This document shows positions 61,101 to 64,000 of a stretch of 64,000 nucleotides of DNA, one piece after another; position 1 is the first letter of the stretch; each line of letters opens with the position of its first letter. The position numbers were made by a program, and so were the translations under genes. Source of the stretch: Cheilinus undulatus (lineage: Eukaryota > Chordata > Actinopteri > Labriformes > Labridae); contig NC_054867.1 in NCBI RefSeq assembly GCF_018320785.1, positions 21,951,855 through 22,015,854 of the forward strand, in the 5' to 3' direction. The notes beneath the pieces are model-generated. The model did no database searches. It had not been told where the DNA came from and saw only the letters and a list, made by a program, of their open reading frames with translations.

Positions 61101-61903
61101 GGGCCACAGAGTTAATTAACAGCCACTGACTGACATTTACCAGAAGCAGCCAGCAGCCAGCACGTTTATTGTTGGGAATCTCATCAGTATTTTTACAGTA
61201 AAGCAGGAATTTATTCAAGACAAAGCAGGAGGAGTGAGATTACGTCTGCGTATGTGTCTGGTTTACACAATCAGTGTTTCCACTCCCACTACCACGCAGA
61301 CTTCCCCCGAAACCCCCTCATGCTCAGACCTGACTGGACTGTCTAAGTTCACTTCTAATGGAGAAACCAGTACCAGAGAGTACTAGCAGTCAGACTACAG
61401 GAAATCATACATCATTCAGCGCTTCTCATTTAATGCATTAAACTGTTTTAATAAACTTACTTTGAGCATTTTGCTAATATACACATTAAAAGTCTTACCT
61501 CAGTCATGAGACACCTAGAAACTTTATTTCAAGGTTATTTTGAAGGGTTCTGATCCAGAAATCAAAGGTTCGGATCAAACCCTTAAAACCAGTCAGTACT
61601 TGAAATGTATAAGATGCTGCTTTTCTCACCTTCTCCTCTTCCATATTTGGATGAAGGCGACCAAGACTCAGCATCCAAGAAGCCGAGCTCTCTGCACACC
61701 ACTTGAGCAGCTTGTATGGAGAAGTCATCATCGCATACTGTCCCCCACTCTCCATTGTAAAACACCTCCACACGACCCTCATAGTGTTTCCGCTTCTCCC
61801 CGGCTAGACGTAGCTGGATAGCAGGGGTGCCAGAGTCTGACTGGGTGCTGCATAGTAACATCAGAGTGGACATGAAATAGTGTACGATGATCAGACGAAG
61901 CAT
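25063..61903 (-). CDS. loxl2: Lysyl oxidase homolog 2 (LOXL2), 13 coding exons over 37 kb, complete
   Basis: Thirteen exons (listed separately) join in frame to 740 residues; human LOXL2 has 774. In order: signal peptide (about 1-22), SRCR1 (30-131), SRCR2 (155-271), SRCR3 (296-394), SRCR4 (405-513), and the lysyl oxidase catalytic domain (517 to about 717). Copper ligands His595, His597 and His599 lie in CHRHYH. Lys622 (EGHKASFC) and Tyr658 (CWDTYRHD) are the pair that forms lysine tyrosylquinone; each is offset by 31 from the human residue numbers as I remember them. N-glycosylation sequons at NLT (258), NGS and NGT match known LOXL2 sites. The enzyme is secreted and oxidatively deaminates lysines in collagen IV and elastin. 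The C-terminal tail ends [11 protein letters not shown], a LOXL2-type ending. Whether this is teleost loxl2a or loxl2b cannot be decided here. Non-coding exon 1 was not found. Confidence 0.97.
26705..26818 (+). repeat. Fragment of a dispersed fish repeat (CCATCCATCC...GCTGGAGC family)
   Basis: CCATCCATCCATTTTTGAGG, then GGCTGGAGCTTATTCAAGCT and GCGGTACACCCTGGATTGGT are hallmarks of a very common teleost interspersed repeat. A second, longer copy lies at 51975-52290. Confidence 0.6.
27834..27980 (+). repeat. hAT-like terminal fragment
   Basis: It begins CAGGGGTAGAAAGTAACTAA followed by TTACATTTACTCA, the terminus of a common fish hAT family. No matching opposite end was found nearby, so only one end remains. 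Confidence 0.5.
28152..28263 (-). CDS. loxl2: loxl2 coding exon 12: end of the catalytic domain
   Basis: Residues 681-717. [20 protein letters not shown] and [14 protein letters not shown] contain the cytokine-receptor-like segment of the LOX family. It ends in phase 1 at donor GTGAGA. Confidence 0.96.
28674..28810 (-). CDS. loxl2: loxl2 coding exon 11: quinone tyrosine
   Basis: Residues 635-680. [18 protein letters not shown] is followed by [13 protein letters not shown] with Tyr658, the cofactor partner of Lys622, then [10 protein letters not shown]. Phase 0 at donor GTACAT. Confidence 0.96.
28971..29086 (-). CDS. loxl2: loxl2 coding exon 10: copper site and quinone lysine
   Basis: Residues 597-635. 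[14 protein letters not shown] gives copper ligands His597 and His599. The [14 protein letters not shown] segment carries Lys622, which becomes half of the lysine tyrosylquinone cofactor. It ends in phase 1 at donor GTAAAT. Confidence 0.96.
29087..30001 (-). other. loxl2 intron 9 (0.9 kb), nothing recognised
   Basis: Short AT-rich intron. The open frame at 29402-29686 shows no domain and is probably chance. Confidence 0.4.
30002..30242 (-). CDS. loxl2: loxl2 coding exon 9: start of the lysyl oxidase catalytic domain
   Basis: Residues 517-596. [20 protein letters not shown] opens the LOX domain, and it ends SWIWHECHR with the first copper ligand, His595. It ends in phase 2 at donor GTGAGG. 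Confidence 0.96.
30476..30641 (-). CDS. loxl2: loxl2 coding exon 8: second half of SRCR4
   Basis: Residues 461-515. [20 protein letters not shown] and [11 protein letters not shown] complete SRCR4. It ends in phase 1 at donor GTAAGA; the split codon becomes Thr516. Confidence 0.95.
30642..35466 (-). other. loxl2 intron 7 (4.8 kb)
   Basis: Contains the 3' tail of a LINE at 33990-34178. The rest, including the 122-codon frame at 32727-33095 that lacks an ATG, shows nothing I can identify. Confidence 0.45.
33990..34178 (+). repeat. LINE 3' tail with (TTGA)n end
   Basis: The run GGTGCTATATAAATAAAGTT followed by five or more GATT units is the typical 3' terminus of a fish non-LTR retrotransposon with a tetranucleotide tail. 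Only the 3' end was recognised; the 5' limit is uncertain. Confidence 0.6.
35467..35634 (-). CDS. loxl2: loxl2 coding exon 7: first half of SRCR4
   Basis: Residues 405-460: [20 protein letters not shown], the sequon NGS, and [16 protein letters not shown]. Both ends are in phase 0 with donor GTAAGA. Confidence 0.95.
35714..35865 (-). CDS. loxl2: loxl2 coding exon 6: second half of SRCR3
   Basis: Residues 354-404. [18 protein letters not shown] and [18 protein letters not shown] complete SRCR3. It ends in phase 0 at donor GTAAGT. The next intron is only 79 bp. Confidence 0.95.
36399..36422. repeat. Small perfect AT-rich palindrome
   Basis: CATGATTATA (36399-36408) and TATAATCATG (36413-36422) are perfect reverse complements around a 4-base loop. 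Probably chance in AT-rich DNA. Confidence 0.6.
38810..39590. repeat. Degenerate dispersed repeat with TGATTAATC motifs
   Basis: CATGATTAATC near 38858 and ATGATTAATCATGATTAATC near 39528 resemble a common fish DNA-transposon-derived repeat. A (TAGA)4 run followed by TGTGCTTTATTGATCCCAAA (39175-39220) is a second, inverted retroposon tail inside it. Limits are approximate. Confidence 0.35.
39649..39909. mobile_element. hAT-type MITE (261 bp) next to a loxl2 splice donor
   Basis: The left end CAGTGGTTCTCAACCAGTGG and the right end, inverted, CTGTGGTTCTCAACTGGTGG form terminal inverted repeats of about 20 bases. Flanking octamers are too diverged to prove a target duplication. On the minus strand the element begins 29 bases after the donor of loxl2 coding exon 5 (GT at 39938). 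Confidence 0.75.
39939..40122 (-). CDS. loxl2: loxl2 coding exon 5: first half of SRCR3
   Basis: Residues 293-353. [20 protein letters not shown] leads into [10 protein letters not shown] and [15 protein letters not shown]. It ends GARLGQ in phase 1 at donor GTATGA. A hAT MITE lies only 29 bases inside the following intron. Confidence 0.95.
40123..41262 (-). other. loxl2 intron 4 (1.1 kb), nothing recognised
   Basis: No repeat, gene or structured element identified. Confidence 0.4.
41263..41479 (-). CDS. loxl2: loxl2 coding exon 4: second half of SRCR2
   Basis: Residues 221-292. It starts [19 protein letters not shown] and retains the basic KRRKK cluster. A putative N-glycosylation site NLT is at 258-260, and it ends FRKAYRVE in phase 0 at donor GTGGGT. 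Confidence 0.95.
41480..45103 (-). other. loxl2 intron 3 (3.6 kb)
   Basis: Contains the hAT element at 42714-43577. Outside it, no gene or clear repeat was seen; 44560-45060 is strongly AT-rich. Confidence 0.45.
42714..43577. mobile_element. hAT-family transposon remnant (864 bp)
   Basis: The left end CAGGGATGTCCTGATCCCGA and the right end, inverted, CAGGGATGTCCCGATCAGCA form clear terminal inverted repeats. Flanking octamers TTTGTGTA (42706-42713) and CTTGTGTA (43578-43585) agree at 7 of 8, fitting the 8-bp hAT duplication. On the plus strand near 42910-43060 a frame with [10 protein letters not shown] and [11 protein letters not shown] faintly resembles a BED-type zinc finger of hAT transposases, which would make this an internally deleted autonomous element. 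Confidence 0.8.
45104..45312 (-). CDS. loxl2: loxl2 coding exon 3: first half of SRCR2
   Basis: Residues 151-220. It begins [16 protein letters not shown] and includes the basic stretch SHRKR and [10 protein letters not shown]. It ends in phase 2 within a lysine codon at donor GTGAGT. Confidence 0.95.
47952..48125 (+). repeat. tRNA-derived SINE copy 1
   Basis: Tandem order: a degenerate box A region, AGAGGCTGTAGTGGTTGCAG, box B-like GGTTCAAATCATG (48019-48031), then a body with ATTTCCTGTCCGTCTTTAGC and AATCAAATAAGGCAAC, and an A-rich tail. Its body matches the SINE at 57006. Confidence 0.6.
48500..49785 (+). mobile_element. L2-type LINE 3' half, degenerate, antisense to loxl2
   Basis: Plus-strand reading in broken frames gives [10 protein letters not shown] (RT domain A, usual LSAAFDTV), [20 protein letters not shown] (usual GVPQGSVLGPLL), an eroded ADDTQ box near 48890, LLQLHWLP/VNYLT near 49310, and [20 protein letters not shown] near 49460-49510. 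It ends in LKTDLLK. The 3' tail AAAGGCGCCTAAAGATAAAA near 49745 is typical of L2-like fish LINEs. Many stops show it is long inactive. Confidence 0.8.
50617..50768. repeat. 39-bp minisatellite, about 4 units
   Basis: Units start at 50617, 50656, 50695 and 50734 with a TATGTGCATGTG core. The first two are identical over 39 bases, and the third and fourth differ mainly at the GATCC/TGCC/TTTC position. The reverse strand is open across it ([13 protein letters not shown] repeats), but that is a by-product of the 39-base (13-codon) period. Confidence 0.9.
51975..52290 (+). repeat. Dispersed fish repeat, longer copy of the 26705 family
   Basis: CATCCATCTATTTTCTACAC, TGCTTATCCC, GAGCCTACCAGCCTGTCACT, then CATTCTCACACTCACACCAA and GAGTCACCAATTAACCTAAT follow the standard order of this common teleost repeat. 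It ends near a GCCCTGCA motif. Confidence 0.65.
55310..55440. repeat. Solo Tc1-type terminal repeat
   Basis: GGGGGTGAATACTTTTTATA followed by GGCACTGTA at 55411-55439 is the outer terminus of a fish Tc1/mariner family. No partner end lies nearby. Confidence 0.6.
57006..57165 (+). repeat. tRNA-derived SINE copy 2
   Basis: TGGTTTAGCTCAGTGGGTAG at 57012-57031 is a clear pol III box A from a tRNA. Next come AAGAGGCTGTAATCC, ATATTTCCTGTCTCTCTTCA and AATAAAGGCAAAATAAT. Box B is eroded. It is not a functional tRNA: the acceptor stem and anticodon arm do not fold. Confidence 0.75.
57818..57993 (-). CDS. loxl2: loxl2 coding exon 2: second half of SRCR1
   Basis: Residues 92-150. It begins [16 protein letters not shown] after the split glycine and holds the SRCR cysteines of [11 protein letters not shown] and VGVVC. 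It ends RNQANNDE in phase 0 at donor GTACAT. Confidence 0.95.
59265..60052. mobile_element. hAT-like element with perfect 8-bp target duplication, carrying a nested LINE tail
   Basis: GCCAAGGT occurs immediately on both sides (59257-59264 and 60053-60060), a perfect 8-bp target-site duplication. The left end CAGGGGTGTAGCTAGGG and the right end, inverted, CATTGGCGTAGCACAGGGG form imperfect inverted repeats. There is no transposase. A LINE 3' end lies inside at 59690-59960. Confidence 0.82.
59690..59960 (-). mobile_element. L2-like LINE 3' end nested in a hAT element
   Basis: On the minus strand the sequence runs TGTAAAGCGTCCTTGGGTTT, AAAGGCGCTATATAAATTCA and then a (TTA)n tail (59691-59710). 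This is the standard 3' end of L2-like fish LINEs. It is 5'-truncated. Confidence 0.75.
60322..60366. repeat. 18-bp inverted repeat with 9-base loop
   Basis: ACAGCTATGATGTGCAGT (60322-60339) and ACTGCACATCACAGCTGT (60349-60366) pair at 17 of 18 positions around TGAATTACT. Confidence 0.85.
61630..61903 (-). CDS. loxl2: loxl2 coding exon 1: signal peptide and first half of SRCR1
   Basis: The exon starts at an acceptor (TTGCCAG) at 61922, with the ATG 19 bases in. [20 protein letters not shown] is a typical signal peptide. SRCR1 starts at IQLRLAG and includes [11 protein letters not shown] and VVCRELGF. The donor is GTGAGA; the exon ends in phase 1 at a glycine codon. An upstream frame extension without ATG is 5' UTR. 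Confidence 0.95.
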
Positions 61904-61922
61904 GATGGACCTGGACGGCAAT
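61904..61922 (-). promoter_or_regulatory. loxl2: loxl2 5' UTR segment of the first coding exon
   Basis: Nineteen bases between the acceptor CAG (61923-61925) and the ATG. The acceptor shows that at least one non-coding exon lies further upstream on the minus strand, beyond 61925, possibly outside the window. Confidence 0.75.
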
Positions 61923-61925
61923 CTG

Positions 61926-63576
61926 GCAAGAGATAAAAAAATAAAACACAGTAAGAATTAGAGATAGAAGATGTTACAGGCTGCAATACATTGAAGGTAA
62001 TTAACACTATAGTAAAAGGGTTTTTGTCAAGGGAAAGCTAGTTTTAGGGTAGCCCCTTTTTCAGTTGTCTCTCAACCAGAAGAATCGGGGTTATATCTCA
62101 AATTGTCCCCGATGCTTAGCTAGCTTCATGATGATGCTGCAGTGGTGATTAGATGTGTGACCTATGGGTAGTTTGGGAACTTTACATAGCATCATCTGCC
62201 ATCAGTGTGTAAATGGGTGAATGTGACAAGGTTTGTAAATGTGAACTGAGTAGTCAAAAGATTAGAAAAGTGAGATACAAGTTTAAGTCTGTGCACTATT
62301 TAGTTTGTGAGACAGCCATTAATACCCTCAAATGCAATTAGAACCACAGGTTTAATCATTGTTTTCCCTTGTTATACTTACTATACTATAATTAAAATCA
62401 TTGTGCCTTGCTCAAGGATACCTCAGCAGTGCCTGGGATGTGAGCTGGCACCTGTCCAGCAACCAGTCAGGGTCTCAATACTTTGGTCTATTCTGGGACT
62501 CCATGATTCCCAGCCCAAGTCCCTACAGACGGAGCAGGAATTAAACTGTTTTTCTGAGCTGGCGTTTGTTTACTTATTTTTTATGCAGAACAAATAAATA
62601 GGCATCGTCTAAATTGGACATGTATAATACAGAAAAAAAATCAAATCTTCTGTAGGAGATCTCAGGTAATAACATCTCTTTCTTTATCAAAAGTGTATCA
62701 TTTGGTGTGGCTGAGCAAGCGTTTAATCACATAGTTAAATGTTTAAAAATGTTAAACAACTTATCACACTGACTTTAGAGAACTTGGTATGAATAATAAT
62801 AGAAGCTCCACACATTTGCATCGCTCTATGTTCTGGACAGAAATCTGACTTAAGTTCTCATCTATAACAAAGACGTTAAAAGTAGAGATGCATGGGTTGT
62901 AAAATCAGGGCCAATGACAAAACTGATATTTAACAGCCTGTGTTCACAGCTGCTGTTTTTTTTTGTTGGCAGCACTCATTTTCAGTTCAAACCCAATGAC
63001 GTCCAGCATTCTCAGCGCCCTGAGCAGAAAGAAACACCCCCAGCATCAGCTGTTTTTGTCACAGCTCTAAAAGCACACTCAGTTAAAACTGGTTCAAGTT
63101 TTGGAACAGCGCTGCACCCTTCAATGTCCCTTTCCCTGTCAGTCAAATAAAAGAAAGAGCAGGACTAAATGCTGAAAGACTAACCAATCTGACTCATCCT
63201 TTTGAGGGTAAAGTTTTCAGGTTTACAGCTGTTTCCTATGTCAGGAGGGTATCCATTTACATTGTCTTTATGTTTTCTTTGTGATATACATCCTTAAAAA
63301 ATTAAACATAAGGCACATGTAGCTATTTCAAAACAATGTAACTGATGTTACCAAGGAAAGAAAGAGCCAACTTCTGTAATTAGCAACGATGAAGGCTGGT
63401 GAGAAGCACTCAGGGGGAGAGGTGGAGGTTATGAGCTCTGCCAGTGCTAAAAATGCTGGCTGTGGACACAAGCCCTAAAATAACATTTTTGACCATGGTT
63501 GATGAAGGTAACTTTGCGAAGCAACAGGATACGCCCATTTCCTTGTTTTTCACTGGCGAATCCATCTTGTTAAGCT
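61926..63576. other. Upstream intron or flank of loxl2, nothing recognised
   Basis: No coding exon or classified repeat found. This would be the first intron of loxl2 if exon 1 lies near or beyond the window end. Confidence 0.35.
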
Positions 63577-63990
63577 CCCATCTGAACCTAGGGGCCCGGT
63601 TAGAAAGTGACAGGACCAATCAGCGACAAGGGGCAGTACGGCAGAGTCGTGACGTAAACAAGCAGCAACAAGAGGCTGGTGCAATTATTATTAAAAGCTT
63701 AGCGTGGATGCTGCTAAAGCATCAGTTTTAACAGAACTTGACATTTCTTCGTTAAAAGAAGAACAAAGAACAGCAGTGAGTTGTTTTCTTTTCAAAAACG
63801 ACAAAAGTCGAGTGCTTACATGTCTATAGTTGCCATGTTTCGCGTTATCCCTCGATAGCTGCTACGTACGTGTCTTGTTGCTCTGATTGGCCCGTAGAGA
63901 TGTGACAGACAGAACGTTCATCCAATCACACTCCGAGTTTTTTTCAAATCCTCTGCCTTTTCTCAAATGTTTCCTATTGAAGCTTTCCCA
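63577..63990 (+). pseudogene. 5' part of a dispersed RecQ-helicase-like repeat, broken
   Basis: The frame 63701-63829 reads SVDAAKASVLTELDISSLKE and then EQRTAVSCFLFKND before TAG. This resembles the N-terminus of a RecQ-like helicase family that is multicopy in fish (SLK-EQ-TAL--FL, just before the Walker A region). There is no ATG, and the Walker A motif is not reached. The upstream part with ACCAATCAGCG (63613-63623) and a CRE-like GTGACGTAA (63648-63656) would be the repeat's own promoter. Recognition is from memory. Confidence 0.4.
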
Positions 63991-64000
63991 GATGGATGTG

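Larger units (their letters stand above)
57994..61629 (-). other. loxl2 intron 1 of the coding region (3.6 kb)
   Basis: Contains the nested hAT/LINE insertion at 59265-60052 and a hairpin at 60322-60366. The rest, 58000-59250 and 60400-61620, shows nothing recognised. Confidence 0.45.

Noticed and set aside
63600-63960. loxl2 promoter, suggested by CCAAT boxes and a CRE-like site
   Set aside because: The motifs sit in the upstream part of a probable dispersed helicase-like repeat, and no donor linking to the acceptor at 61922 could be picked.

Overview
The window is vertebrate nuclear DNA, most likely from a ray-finned (teleost) fish. Genes are split by GT-AG introns, the proteins are clear vertebrate orthologues, and the spaces between exons hold repeat families typical of fish: Tc1-like and hAT DNA transposons, APE-type and L2-type LINEs, and tRNA-derived SINEs. 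No bacterial, plasmid or CRISPR features are present.

Layout. Positions 1-4430 are old mobile DNA on the minus strand: a broken Tc1-like transposase cut by the window edge, then a broken APE-type LINE. Next, on the plus strand, is rplp0 (ribosomal stalk protein P0; TOP-type promoter near 4965-5024, coding exons 5372-8195, complete at 315 aa). Two of its introns hold copies of the same H/ACA snoRNA-like sequence. golga7 follows (9117-10810, complete at 144 aa). From 11 to 18 kb there are several DNA transposon remnants: a hAT element with near-perfect target duplications, a Tc1 element with long inverted repeats, and a block of telomere-like repeat. r3hcc1 (18683-23165, complete at 388 aa) is on the plus strand and converges tail-to-tail with loxl2. 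loxl2 fills the rest of the window on the minus strand: 13 coding exons from 61903 down to 25063, together 740 aa, with signal peptide, four SRCR domains and a lysyl oxidase domain whose copper ligands and quinone-cofactor residues are all present. Its large introns carry hAT, LINE, SINE and minisatellite insertions. The last 400 bp look like the 5' part of a dispersed RecQ-helicase-like repeat.

How the genes relate. The four genes do not form a pathway: P0 acts in the ribosome, GOLGA7 supports Ras palmitoylation at the Golgi, R3HCC1 is a putative RNA-binding protein, and LOXL2 is a secreted amine oxidase that crosslinks collagen and elastin. The r3hcc1/loxl2 tail-to-tail pair matches the arrangement I recall at human 8p21, which supports both gene names. 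All exon joins given below were checked for reading-frame continuity across splice sites by hand; no alignment or database search was run.
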